Positions 1 to 6,008 are shown, counted from the stretch's first letter. The stretch: 9,292 nucleotides of DNA from CAIOSQ01 sp041178225 (GCA_041178225.1 JBEGVV010000222.1:1-9292), one strand, 5' to 3'. The notes: generated by a model from the letters alone, not told the origin. Translations and numbers: made by a program.

Positions 1-474
1 AAGCTCGCGATCATGGCCGGCGGCGCCGACGCCGACATCGAGCGCGTGCGTCCCGTGATGGCCGTGCTGGGGCAGAGCTTCACGCACATGGGCGGAGAGG
101 GCGCGGGGCAGCTCACCAAGCTCGTCAACCAGGTCATCGTGTGCACGAACTTCGCCGTCCTCGCCGAGGCGCTGTCCTTCGCCGAGCGCGCGGGGATCGA
201 CGCGGCGCGGGTGCCGGAGGCGCTGGCCGGCGGCTACGCCGACACGCCGATGCTCCGGCATTTCTACCCGCGCATGCTGCGCCGCGACTTCGCGCCGGCC
301 GGCTACGCGCGCCAGGTGCTGAAGGACCTCGACATGGTGCAGTCGGTGGCGAAGGAGCTGAAGGCGCCTCTGCCGATGACGTCGCAGGCGGCGACGCTCT
401 ACCGCTTCGCGGTCGCGCGCGGCCTCGCCGAGATGGACGCGGTCTCGGTCTTCAGTCTGTTCGAGAAGGAGTGA
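1..474 (+). CDS. Beta-hydroxyacid dehydrogenase (3-hydroxyisobutyrate / tartronate semialdehyde reductase family), 3' part
   Basis: The reading frame is open from base 1, so the gene starts outside the window; 157 residues are visible. These correspond to the end of the Rossmann domain (LAIMAGG at visible residues 2-8) and the all-helical C-terminal domain. The motif GAGQLTKLVNQ (visible residues 35-44) carries the family's catalytic lysine (K40, bases 118-120) and the nearby substrate-binding Asn (N43). Enzymes of this family oxidise or reduce a beta-hydroxyacid with NAD(P)(H) in the cytoplasm (3-hydroxyisobutyrate, tartronate semialdehyde, L-threonate and related acids). The N-terminal GxGxxG nucleotide-binding motif lies off the window, so the cofactor and exact substrate cannot be read. 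The TGA stop at 472-474 abuts the stop of the convergent LysE gene directly. The neighbouring SDR and RraA-family genes suggest a hydroxyacid pathway, but they are on the other strand. The family is near certain; the substrate is unknown. Confidence 0.9.
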   Translation, partial: KLAIMAGGADADIERVRPVMAVLGQSFTHMGGEGAGQLTKLVNQVIVCTNFAVLAEALSFAERAGIDAARVPEALAGGYADTPMLRHFYPRMLRRDFAPAGYARQVLKDLDMVQSVAKELKAPLPMTSQAATLYRFAVARGLAEMDAVSVFSLFEKE

Positions 475-1110
475 CTACGCGCGGCGGCCGAGCAGGCCGG
501 GCACGCCCCCGGCGATCGCGGCGGCGCCGAAGCACAGGAAGAGGATGCCAGCGGCGCGCGTCACGAGGCGCTCGCGGCGCTGGTAGAAGCCGCGGACGGC
601 GGGCAGCCCGGCGAAGGCGACGAGCAGGAGCGCCGCCAGCGCGCCGCCGGCCATGCTCGCGCCGACCAGCGACGGCGCCAGCGCGAAGTCGAGCTCCGCC
701 GCGCGCGGGCCCAGCAGCGCCGCGAACATGCCGACGGCGACCGGATAGCCCTTGGGGTTGGTGACGCCGAAGACGAGGCCGCGGCGAAGCGGCCTGTCGA
801 AGAGGGCGAGCCCGGCCTCGGCGGCGCTGCGCGCCTTCAGCGCCTGCCAGCCGAGGACGCCGAGGTAGAGGCCGCAGGCGACGCCCAGGAGGTCGAAGAC
901 CGCGGGGTGGATGGCCTGGGCGCCAACGAGCGCGAGGAGCGCGAGGCTGGTCCAGAGCAGGTCGCCGGCCATGTGGCCCAGCACGAATGCCAGGCCCGCG
1001 GCGCGGCCGCGCGCGGCGCAGAGCCCGAGAAGCGCCACGAAGGCGGGGCCGGGCGTGACGATGTACAGCGCGCCGGCCGCCGCCGCGAGCAGGGGCAGGC
1101 TCTGCGCCAA
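475..1110 (-). CDS. LysE/RhtB-family amino acid (or metabolite) exporter
   Basis: A 211-residue, very hydrophobic protein with about six membrane helices, the usual length for LysE/RhtB exporters. Family hallmarks are the TPGP motif in the first helix (residues 19-22), a glycine-rich second helix (GLAFVLGHMAGD, 39-50) and the FGVTNPKGYPVAVG stretch (114-127). Members export amino acids or related small metabolites through the inner membrane; the substrate cannot be read here. The start is TTG at 1108-1110, only 4 bp after the rraA-like stop. No in-frame ATG lies close, and the TTG places TPGP at the position normal for the family, so I keep it; a GGGGTC stretch about 12 bases upstream is a weak ribosome site. 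It is the last gene of the SDR-rraA-lysE unit and is probably translated by coupling. The stop (TAG, 475-477) abuts the convergent dehydrogenase. Confidence 0.88.
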   Translation of the reverse strand: MAQSLPLLAAAAGALYIVTPGPAFVALLGLCAARGRAAGLAFVLGHMAGDLLWTSLALLALVGAQAIHPAVFDLLGVACGLYLGVLGWQALKARSAAEAGLALFDRPLRRGLVFGVTNPKGYPVAVGMFAALLGPRAAELDFALAPSLVGASMAGGALAALLLVAFAGLPAVRGFYQRRERLVTRAAGILFLCFGAAAIAGGVPGLLGRRA

Positions 1111-1114
1111 CGGC

Positions 1115-1780
1115 TCAGAGGACCCCGTAGCGCGCGAACACCGTGGCGAGCTTCTCGCCCTTCTTCAGCGCCGCGAGGGTCTTGTGCTCGCCCAGCACCT
1201 TCTCGAGCGCGGCGGTCAGCACCTCCGCCTCGATCGCCTTCGGGATCACGACCACGCCGTCGGCGTCGCCGAAGACGAGGTCGCCCGGCGTGACGCGCAC
1301 GCCGCCGAGTTCCACGGGCACGTCGATCTCGGCGACGATGCCGCGGCCCTTGGAATCGAGCGGGCCGATGCCGCCCGCGAAGACCGGGAACTTCATCCTG
1401 CGGATCGCCTTGATGTCGCGCACGAGCCCGTCGGTGACGCAGGCCGCGGCGCCGCGCGCCTTCGAGGCGGTGGAGAGCAGTTCGCCCCAGGGCGCGATGC
1501 GCGGGTTGCCCGAGCAGGCGAGGACGGCGACCTCGCCCTTGCGCAGGTCGTCGATCAGCTTGATCTCCAGCTCGTAGGGATTGCCCGGCTGGACGTGGAA
1601 CATCTCGCGGTACATCCCCGTGCGTGCGCGGCCGAGGAAGGTCAGGGCCTCGTCGAGCGGGCGGATCGCGGGCGCGAGCGCCTGGCCCACGAGGCCCATG
1701 TTGTCGAGCGTGTCGGAGACGACGGCGACGAAGAGGTGCTTGCGCGCCTTGGCGAGCAGGGCGGGGGTGGCGGCGGTCAT
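1115..1780 (-). CDS. RraA-family protein (HMG/CHA-type aldolase or oxaloacetate decarboxylase-like)
   Basis: A 221-residue protein of the RraA / class II 4-hydroxy-4-methyl-2-oxoglutarate (HMG) aldolase family. Known members form ring-shaped oligomers; they either cleave 4-hydroxy-2-oxoacids or decarboxylate oxaloacetate with a divalent metal, or act as RNase E inhibitors. The lyase-type signature is visible as E100-X20-R121-D122 (GELL...GLVRD), the metal and pyruvate-binding site, where many aldolases have D-X20-R-D. VSDTLDNMG (21-29) and PGDLVFGDADGVVVIP (165-180) are further conserved blocks. The C-terminal extension (KKGEKLATVFARYGVL) is typical of catabolic paralogues rather than of E. 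coli RraA, which is shorter. The ATG at 1778-1780 is chosen because GGGAG sits 8 bases upstream. It lies 23 bp after the SDR gene and 4 bp before lysE, so one transcript is likely. I infer a metabolic lyase; the substrate is unknown. Confidence 0.88.
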   Translation of the reverse strand: MTAATPALLAKARKHLFVAVVSDTLDNMGLVGQALAPAIRPLDEALTFLGRARTGMYREMFHVQPGNPYELEIKLIDDLRKGEVAVLACSGNPRIAPWGELLSTASKARGAAACVTDGLVRDIKAIRRMKFPVFAGGIGPLDSKGRGIVAEIDVPVELGGVRVTPGDLVFGDADGVVVIPKAIEAEVLTAALEKVLGEHKTLAALKKGEKLATVFARYGVL

Positions 1781-1803
1781 GCTGGTGGCTCCCGGTCTGT
1801 CGG

Positions 1804-2556
1804 TCAGTAGGTGGCGCGGCCGCCGGAGATGTCGAACACGGCTCCGGTGGAGAAGCTCATCTCCTCGGAGGCGAGCCAGCAGATCATGGACGCGACCTCC
1901 TCGATCTTCCCGAAGCGGCCGACCGGGATCTTGGAGAGCATGAACTGGATATGGGCCTCGGTCATCTGCTTGAAGATGTCGGTCTCCACGGCCGCGGGCG
2001 TCAGGCAGTTCACGCGGATCCCCGTCTTCGCGAGTTCCTTGCCGAGCGACTTGGTCAGCGCGACCAGCCCGGCCTTGGCCGCGGAATAGGCCGAGGCGTT
2101 CGGGTTGCCTTCCTTGCCGGCGATCGAGGCGACGTTGACGATGCGGCCGTAGTTCTTCTCGATCATCATCGGCACGAGGGCGCGCGCGCAGAGGAACGGG
2201 CCGGTCAGGTCGACCTCGAGGACCTTGCGCCACTCCTCCGGCGGGTATTCCCAGACCGTCGTGTTCGGGCCGGTGATGCCGGCGTTGTTCACGAGGATGT
2301 CGACGCGCCCCATCTGGCCGATCGCCTGCTGCGCCGCGGCCGTGACCGAGGCGGCCGAGGCGACGTCGACCACCGCCGCATGGACGCTGCCCTTGCCGGC
2401 AAGGCGCTTGGTCGCGGCGTCGAGCGCCGCGGGGTCCATGTCCCAGAGGCAGACTTCGGCCCCGGACTGCAGCATCCGCTCCGCCGTCGCGAGGCCGATG
2501 CCGCGCGCGCCTCCGGTGACGACGGCCTTGCGGCCTTCGAGGTCGATCCTGTTCAT
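1804..2556 (-). CDS. Short-chain dehydrogenase/reductase (classical SDR)
   Basis: A 250-residue classical SDR, the standard size. The NAD(P)-binding TGGARGIG is at residues 14-21, NNAG at 90-93, the catalytic Ser at 144, and YSAAK (Y157, K161) completes the active site. An acidic residue (D39 or D41 in LWDMDP) at the end of the second beta strand suggests NAD(H) rather than NADP(H). The Asn of the usual N-S-Y-K tetrad appears replaced by Asp (VDLTG, D116), which also occurs in some other SDRs. These soluble enzymes oxidise a secondary alcohol or reduce a ketone; FabG-like and sugar-acid dehydrogenases are both possible, and the catabolic neighbours favour a hydroxy-acid or sugar-acid substrate. 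The ATG at 2554-2556 has GGAG 6 bases upstream. It is the first gene of the SDR-rraA-lysE unit, and a promoter candidate lies 37-65 bp upstream. Confidence 0.92.
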   Translation of the reverse strand: MNRIDLEGRKAVVTGGARGIGLATAERMLQSGAEVCLWDMDPAALDAATKRLAGKGSVHAAVVDVASAASVTAAAQQAIGQMGRVDILVNNAGITGPNTTVWEYPPEEWRKVLEVDLTGPFLCARALVPMMIEKNYGRIVNVASIAGKEGNPNASAYSAAKAGLVALTKSLGKELAKTGIRVNCLTPAAVETDIFKQMTEAHIQFMLSKIPVGRFGKIEEVASMICWLASEEMSFSTGAVFDISGGRATY

Positions 2557-2592
2557 CCGAGGCTCCGTTGCGTGTGTCGTGGCGAGGCGGCG

Positions 2593-2621
2593 ATAATCCG
2601 GTCTCGCGCGCCGGACGGCAA
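2593..2621 (-). promoter_or_regulatory. Candidate sigma-70-type promoter for the SDR-rraA-lysE unit
   Basis: On the minus strand the 83 bp gap between the YeeE gene and the SDR gene holds TTGCCG (2616-2621, 4 of 6 to TTGACA), a spacer of exactly 17 bp, and GATTAT (2593-2598, 4 of 6 to TATAAT). The -10 is a rare A/T-rich spot in very GC-rich DNA. Transcription would start near 2586, giving a leader of about 30 bases. YeeE reads in the same direction, so readthrough from it is also possible. I found no clear terminator in the gap. Confidence 0.35.
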
Positions 2622-2639
2622 GCCCGTGCTCCGTCGCGC

Positions 2640-3701
2640 TCAGCGCAGGCGCAGCGCCTCGCGCCAGCTGCCCTCCGCGAGCGCGCGCGTGGCCAGCGCG
2701 CCGCCCGCGAGGATGCCGGCGATCGTGAGCATCGAGCCCAGCGAGAGCGTGGAGATCCCGGCGACGCCCTGGCCGATCGTGCAGCCGAGGGCGAGGACGC
2801 CTCCGACGCCCATCGCCGCGGCGCCCAGCACGTGGCGGGCGAGGTCGGCGCGGTCGGCGAATCCTTCCCAGCGGAAGCGGCCGGCGGCGAGCGCGGAGGC
2901 CGCGGCGCCCGCGACCATGCCGACGCAGGTCGCGACCGGGAAGGTGAAGCGGCTGCCGGTGGAGAACATCGCGTAGAGCATCGTCTCCGCCGCCGGCGCG
3001 ACGAAGGTGAGCGAGGCCAGCGGCGCGGGCTCGAAGTCGTCACGGCCGAGGATGCCCGTCGCGGCCCAGGCGGCGACGGCGAGCGCGCCGGCCGCGCAGG
3101 CGCCCGCGACGAGCGCGGAGCGCGCCCGCAGCCGCGCGTCGGTAAGCGCCCAGAGCGCGAGCGCGAGCGACGCGAGCGCGGCGATGGCGGCGCGCGGGAC
3201 GGGCGCCCCGGGCGCGAGCAGCTCGGGCATCGACTGCGCGCGGGGCAGGGCGATGGCACTGGCATCGACGAGCGCGACGCGCAGCGGCGCGAGCAGGCCG
3301 CGCATGGTCGCCATGGCGGCGACTGCGAGCACGAGCAGCACGACCAGCGACTTCAGGTTCCCGGCACCGAGGCGCGCAAGGGCGCGGCTCGCGCAGCCGC
3401 CGGCATAGGCCATGCCGACGCCGAACAGCGCGCCGCCGGCGAGGTGGCCGAGCCAGAGCAGCCGCGTGCCGGCGTAGAGCGAGCGCGAGAGGTCGATCGC
3501 CCCCGCGAGGTGCAGCGCCTGCGCGCCCGCGATCGCGATCGCCGCGGCGAGGGCCCAGGCGCGCAGCCGCGTCGCGTCGCCGAGCCCGGCCCAGTCGCTC
3601 ACGGCGCCCATGGTGCAGAACCCGCTGCGCTCGGTCGCCGCGCCGAGGGCGGCGCCGATGGCGAGCCCGGCGAGCGGCAGCAAGGCGGGGTGGAACTCCA
3701 T
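2640..3701 (-). CDS. YeeE/YedE-family (TsuA-like) thiosulfate/sulfur uptake membrane protein
   Basis: A 353-residue inner-membrane protein with many hydrophobic helices and two related halves, as in the YeeE/YedE (Sulf_transp) family. The studied bacterial YeeE/TsuA takes up thiosulfate, relaying it past three conserved cysteines. Matching cysteines are seen here: C29 in SGFCTMGA, C103 in AGGCASR, and C307 in ALGCTIGQG. C202 and C259 are additional. The length agrees with full YeeE proteins, so this is not one of the half-size paralogues. The ATG at 3699-3701 follows GGAGGG with a 5-base spacer; longer in-frame extensions upstream have no ribosome site and run into the divergent gene. The divergent TusA-family gene across a 113 bp gap matches the known YeeE-YeeD (TusA-like) partnership. 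Thiosulfate is the likely substrate by family and context; other sulfur or selenium species remain possible. Confidence 0.88.
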   Translation of the reverse strand: MEFHPALLPLAGLAIGAALGAATERSGFCTMGAVSDWAGLGDATRLRAWALAAAIAIAGAQALHLAGAIDLSRSLYAGTRLLWLGHLAGGALFGVGMAYAGGCASRALARLGAGNLKSLVVLLVLAVAAMATMRGLLAPLRVALVDASAIALPRAQSMPELLAPGAPVPRAAIAALASLALALWALTDARLRARSALVAGACAAGALAVAAWAATGILGRDDFEPAPLASLTFVAPAAETMLYAMFSTGSRFTFPVATCVGMVAGAAASALAAGRFRWEGFADRADLARHVLGAAAMGVGGVLALGCTIGQGVAGISTLSLGSMLTIAGILAGGALATRALAEGSWREALRLR

Positions 3702-3814
3702 CCGATCCCTCCGGTCGTGGCGGCCGGGTTCGCGGCGCCGGCGCTTTGCGTTATAGGTCCAGCCGGGGCGTGGCGCCAATCCGCCGCGCCCGCTTGCAGG
3801 ACGGAGGGCATCGC
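3702..3814. promoter_or_regulatory. Divergent promoter region between the YeeE and TusA-like genes
   Basis: This 113 bp gap separates two divergent genes of the same putative sulfur module. A small A/T island at 3750-3758 offers a -10 on both strands. On the minus strand TATAAC (3750-3755, 5 of 6) lies 18 bp from TTGGCG (3774-3779, 4 of 6), which would serve the YeeE gene. On the plus strand TATAGG (3752-3757, 4 of 6) lies 17 bp from TTCGCG (3729-3734, 3 of 6), a weaker fit for the TusA-like gene. The two -10 boxes overlap, so the two promoters could compete or share one regulator. Ribosome sites GGAGGG are present at both ends. Confidence 0.4.
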
Positions 3815-4039
3815 ATGGCCGAGGAACTGGACGTGAAGGGGCTGACCTGCCCGCTTCCCGTGCTGCGCGTGAAGAAGCGCATGCGCGACCTCGCGGCCGG
3901 CGCCGAGCTGCGCGTCCTCGCGACAGATCCCGGCGCGCCACGCGACGTCGAGGCCTTCTGCACCGCGGCAGGACACGCCTTCCTCGGCGCGCGCGAGGAG
4001 GGCGGGGTCTTCGTGATCGGGATCCGCCGCGGCGCGTGA
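3815..4039 (+). CDS. TusA-family sulfur carrier/sulfurtransferase (YeeD-like)
   Basis: A 74-residue protein, the normal size for the TusA/SirA-like family. The signature LTCPLPVLRVKK (residues 10-21) contains the active-site cysteine C12 in the CPxP motif, which carries a persulfide in this family; a second cysteine is C49. TusA proteins pass sulfane sulfur between proteins in the cytoplasm, and YeeD-type members work with YeeE in thiosulfate uptake. The ATG at 3815 is chosen because GGAGGG (3803-3808) lies 6 bases upstream; an in-frame extension to 3746 would cross the promoter island and lacks a ribosome site. The gene is divergent from the YeeE gene and overlaps the next transporter gene by 4 bases. 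Context favours the YeeD role over a tRNA 2-thiolation role, since no other Tus gene is visible, but this is inference. Confidence 0.88.
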   Translation: MAEELDVKGLTCPLPVLRVKKRMRDLAAGAELRVLATDPGAPRDVEAFCTAAGHAFLGAREEGGVFVIGIRRGA

Positions 4040-4962
4040 GCGTCGCCACGCGGGACGAGGCGCCGCCGCGCAGCGGCCTCGCGCTGCTCGGGCTGCTGAC
4101 GATCTTCTGGGGCGTCAACTGGCCGATGATCAAGTGGGGCGTGACCGAGTTCCGCCCCTGGAGCTTCCGCGCCGCCTGCATCGTCATCGGCGTCGCCGGG
4201 CTCTTCGCCTGCGCGCGGCTCGCCGGCCAGTCCCTCGCGATACCGCGCCGCGACCTCGGCCCGCTCCTCGTCGCGTCCTTCTTCAACATGACGGTCTGGC
4301 ATCTCTGCTCGGCCTACGGTCTCTCCTACATGGCGTCGGGGCGCGCCGCGATCATCGCGTTCACGATGCCGCTCTGGGCGACGCTGCTCGCCGTGCCCGT
4401 GCTCGGCGAACGGATCACGCGGGCGAAGGCGGCGGGCCTCGCGCTCGGCCTCGCGGGCCTTGGCTTCCTGCTCGCCGGAGAGGTGGCCGAACTGCGTCGC
4501 GCGCCCCTGGGCGGGCTCCTGATGCTCGGCGCGGCGATCTCCTGGGCGGCCGGCTCGCTCGCCGTGAAGCGGCATCGCTGGGAACTGCAATCCTTCCCGC
4601 TGACCGGGTGGCAGCTCCTGCTTGGGGGGATCCCGATCCTCGTCGGCTGGGCCGTGCTCGAGGGAGGAGACGTCCTGCGGGCCGGCCTCGAGGCGCCGAG
4701 CTGGCGCGGCGTCGCGGGCACGCTCTACTCGGCGACGGTGCCGATGATCTTCTGCCAGTGGGGCTGGGTGCGCGTGCTGCAGGTCTTCCCGGCGTCGGTC
4801 GCGGCGATCGGCACGCTGCTCATCCCCGTGGTCGGGGTGCTCAGCTCCGCGCTGCTCGTCGGGGAGGACATCGGCCTCACCGAGATCGCTGCCCTCGGCC
4901 TGATCCTGGCCTCGCTGGCGATCGTGCTCGGGCCGCGCCTGCCGCTGCCCGGGCGCCGCTGA
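4036..4962 (+). CDS. EamA/DMT-superfamily transporter (RhaT/YdcZ-like metabolite exporter)
   Basis: A 308-residue membrane protein with about ten helices in two EamA repeats (roughly residues 15-147 and 157-297), the usual size of the drug/metabolite transporter superfamily. Each repeat contains the conserved GE step between its last two helices (VLGERITRAK, 122-131, and LVGEDIGLTE, 274-283), and the first repeat has the typical FWGVNWPMIKWG opening (24-35). Many members export amino acids, purines or other metabolites; the substrate is not readable. The start is GTG at 4036-4038, which overlaps the tusA-like TGA as GTGA, so translation is probably by re-initiation; no good separate ribosome site is seen. 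The stop TGA (4960-4962) and the stop of the convergent DedA gene are adjacent and form TGATCA. Confidence 0.9.
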   Translation: MSVATRDEAPPRSGLALLGLLTIFWGVNWPMIKWGVTEFRPWSFRAACIVIGVAGLFACARLAGQSLAIPRRDLGPLLVASFFNMTVWHLCSAYGLSYMASGRAAIIAFTMPLWATLLAVPVLGERITRAKAAGLALGLAGLGFLLAGEVAELRRAPLGGLLMLGAAISWAAGSLAVKRHRWELQSFPLTGWQLLLGGIPILVGWAVLEGGDVLRAGLEAPSWRGVAGTLYSATVPMIFCQWGWVRVLQVFPASVAAIGTLLIPVVGVLSSALLVGEDIGLTEIAALGLILASLAIVLGPRLPLPGRR

Positions 4963-4983
4963 TCAGGACGCGTCGGCGCCTGG
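4949..4983. terminator. Hairpin enclosing the EamA/DedA convergent stop codons
   Basis: Bases 4949-4958 (CCGGGCGCCG) can pair with 4974-4983 (CGGCGCCTGG), giving a 10 bp stem with one G:U pair and a 15-base loop that contains both stop codons (TGATCA, 4960-4965). The structure forms from either strand. There is no T-tract, so this is not a textbook intrinsic terminator. It may serve as a mutual 3'-end stabiliser or pause site. The stem is also coding sequence, so part of the match may be chance in GC-rich DNA. Confidence 0.35.
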
Positions 4984-5595
4984 CTGCGCGATCGCGGCGG
5001 GCACGACCGGCGCCGCGGTGGCCTTGCGCTGGCGGCGCCTGCGCGCCAGCCAGCTGCCGAGGAAGACGAGCGAGAACATCACGAGCATCGTGACGCCGAA
5101 GGCGAGCACGATGTTCCCGATCATCTTCTCCAGCGCCTTGCCGAAGACGTAGCCGAAGCCCGCGAAGCTCAGCGCCCAGACCGCGGCGGCCACGAAGTTG
5201 AGCATCGCGAAGCGCAGCGGCGAGACGCCGCTCGTGCCCATCGCGAAGGAGGCGACGTTGCGCACGCCGTAGATGAACCGGAAGGACAGGATGAACCAGG
5301 TGTCGTAGCGGCGCAGCAGGTCGAGCGCCGTCTCGACCCCGCCCTGCCATTTCGGGTAGCGGGCCAGCAGCTGGTTGCCCCACTTGCGCCCGATCCAGAA
5401 CCAGCACTGGTCGCCGCAGAAGGAGCCGATCCAGGCGCACAGGAAGACCCAGGTCCAGGACAGGATGCCGTGGTGGGCCGCCATGCCCATGAAGATCACG
5501 AAGGTCTCGCCTTCGAAGAACGTCCAGATGAAGATGCCGGCGTAGATGAGTGCGCCGTACTCGGTGACGAGGCCCTGAATCGACTCTATGTCCAC
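4963..5595 (-). CDS. DedA-family (SNARE-associated/VTT domain) membrane protein
   Basis: A 210-residue integral membrane protein of the DedA family. Members act in membrane lipid transport and proton-dependent envelope homeostasis, and some flip undecaprenyl phosphate. Family marks are the acidic FFEGETFV near the N-terminus (E28, E30), GSFCGDQCWFWIGRKWG (57-73), and the arginine motif LSFRFIYGVRNVASFAMG (103-120) with R106 and R112, followed by F...N..AA..W (129-140). A late helix and an Arg/Lys-rich tail (185-191) end in a soluble Ala/Pro-rich segment, placed in the cytoplasm by the positive-inside rule. The start is GTG at 5593-5595, with GGGAAG 5 bases upstream; the protein begins close to where the family normally starts. 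The gene is divergent from a small exported-protein gene and convergent, with zero gap, with the EamA transporter. Confidence 0.9.
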   Translation of the reverse strand: MDIESIQGLVTEYGALIYAGIFIWTFFEGETFVIFMGMAAHHGILSWTWVFLCAWIGSFCGDQCWFWIGRKWGNQLLARYPKWQGGVETALDLLRRYDTWFILSFRFIYGVRNVASFAMGTSGVSPLRFAMLNFVAAAVWALSFAGFGYVFGKALEKMIGNIVLAFGVTMLVMFSLVFLGSWLARRRRQRKATAAPVVPAAIAQPGADAS

Positions 5596-5617
5596 TGGCG
5601 CTTCCCGGCTGGTTGGA

Positions 5618-5636
5618 GACCGAGGCTAGCACGGTC
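5618..5636. promoter_or_regulatory. Short dyad (possible operator) upstream of the DedA gene
   Basis: GACCG (5618-5622) and CGGTC (5632-5636) form an inverted repeat with a 9-base spacer that includes CTAG. It sits 23-41 bp upstream of the DedA start inside the 129 bp divergent gap 5596-5724. The spacing of half-sites is what a dimeric regulator would need, but five-base arms occur often by chance. No convincing -35/-10 pair was found in this gap on either strand. Confidence 0.15.
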
Positions 5637-5724
5637 CCTTCGGTGGGCGGCGAGGTGATTGCCGGGGCGGACAGCCGAGGCCGACGCAACGACGCCTTAA
5701 CGCGAGATAGGGTAGGAAGCCGCC

Positions 5725-5985
5725 ATGCCAAGGCAAAGATCGATCCGCCCGCAATCCCTCCTCCTCGCCATCCTGCTCTGCGCGGGGGCGCCCGGCGTCG
5801 TCCAGGCGCAGACCACGGACTCCCAGGGACGCACCGTGGACTCGACCAACCCGGCCGCCAAGCGCATCAACCAGGCCAACCCGCGCGTCATCCATGCCGG
5901 GCCGGGCACGCCCGCGGCAGGCTCGATCCACGTGCCGCCCGCGCAGGCCAAGAAGGACAAGAAGGACGAGGACAAGAAGGACTGA
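5725..5985 (+). CDS. Small predicted exported protein with Lys/Asp-rich tail
   Basis: An 86-residue protein I do not recognise. It begins with a classic signal peptide: basic MPRQRSIR, a hydrophobic core LLLAILLCAGA, and a likely signal peptidase I site after VQA (about residues 26-28). The mature part is about 58 residues, polar, rich in Thr, Asn, Ala and Pro, with no cysteine, so it is not a lipoprotein. It ends in a charged KKDKKDEDKKD tail. It is probably periplasmic or secreted and largely disordered. The ATG at 5725 has AGGAAG (5714-5719) 5 bases upstream, a good ribosome site, which together with the signal peptide supports a real gene. It is divergent from the DedA gene and convergent with tRNA-Thr. 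Function is unknown; I do not infer one. Confidence 0.7.
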   Translation: MPRQRSIRPQSLLLAILLCAGAPGVVQAQTTDSQGRTVDSTNPAAKRINQANPRVIHAGPGTPAAGSIHVPPAQAKKDKKDEDKKD

Positions 5986-5993
5986 GGCCCGCC

Positions 5994-6008
5994 GCGCGCC
6001 TGGCGCGC
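5994..6008. terminator. GC hairpin between the small exported protein gene and tRNA-Thr
   Basis: GCGCGCC (5994-6000) and GGCGCGC (6002-6008) are a perfect inverted repeat around a single T, folding as a 6 bp stem with a 3-base loop. It begins 8 bases after the TGA of the small protein gene and, read on the other strand, starts immediately after the encoded CCA end of tRNA-Thr. No T-tract follows on either strand. Its place suggests a role in ending or trimming both transcripts. Confidence 0.4.

Noticed and set aside
485..499. CGGCC-N5-GGCCG inverted repeat near the lysE stop as a terminator
   Set aside because: Only 5 bp of stem, inside coding sequence, no T-tract; expected by chance at this GC content.
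1624..2976. A 450-codon plus-strand open frame antisense to the RraA-like, SDR and YeeE genes
   Set aside because: The translation is low-complexity Arg/Gly/Asp text with no family match, while the opposite strand encodes clear conserved proteins.
1115..3265. A 716-codon open frame on the minus strand covering the RraA-like gene, the SDR gene and part of the YeeE gene
   Set aside because: Only its last 221 codons make a recognisable protein; upstream it is Arg/Pro/Ser-rich shadow translation of the SDR and YeeE genes in other frames, usual for very GC-rich DNA.
2640..4289. A longer start for the YeeE-like gene, extending to 549 residues
   Set aside because: The extension is Arg/Ser/Ala-rich, overlaps the divergent TusA-like gene and its promoter, and lacks a ribosome site, whereas the ATG at 3699-3701 has GGAGGG upstream and the family-standard N-terminus.
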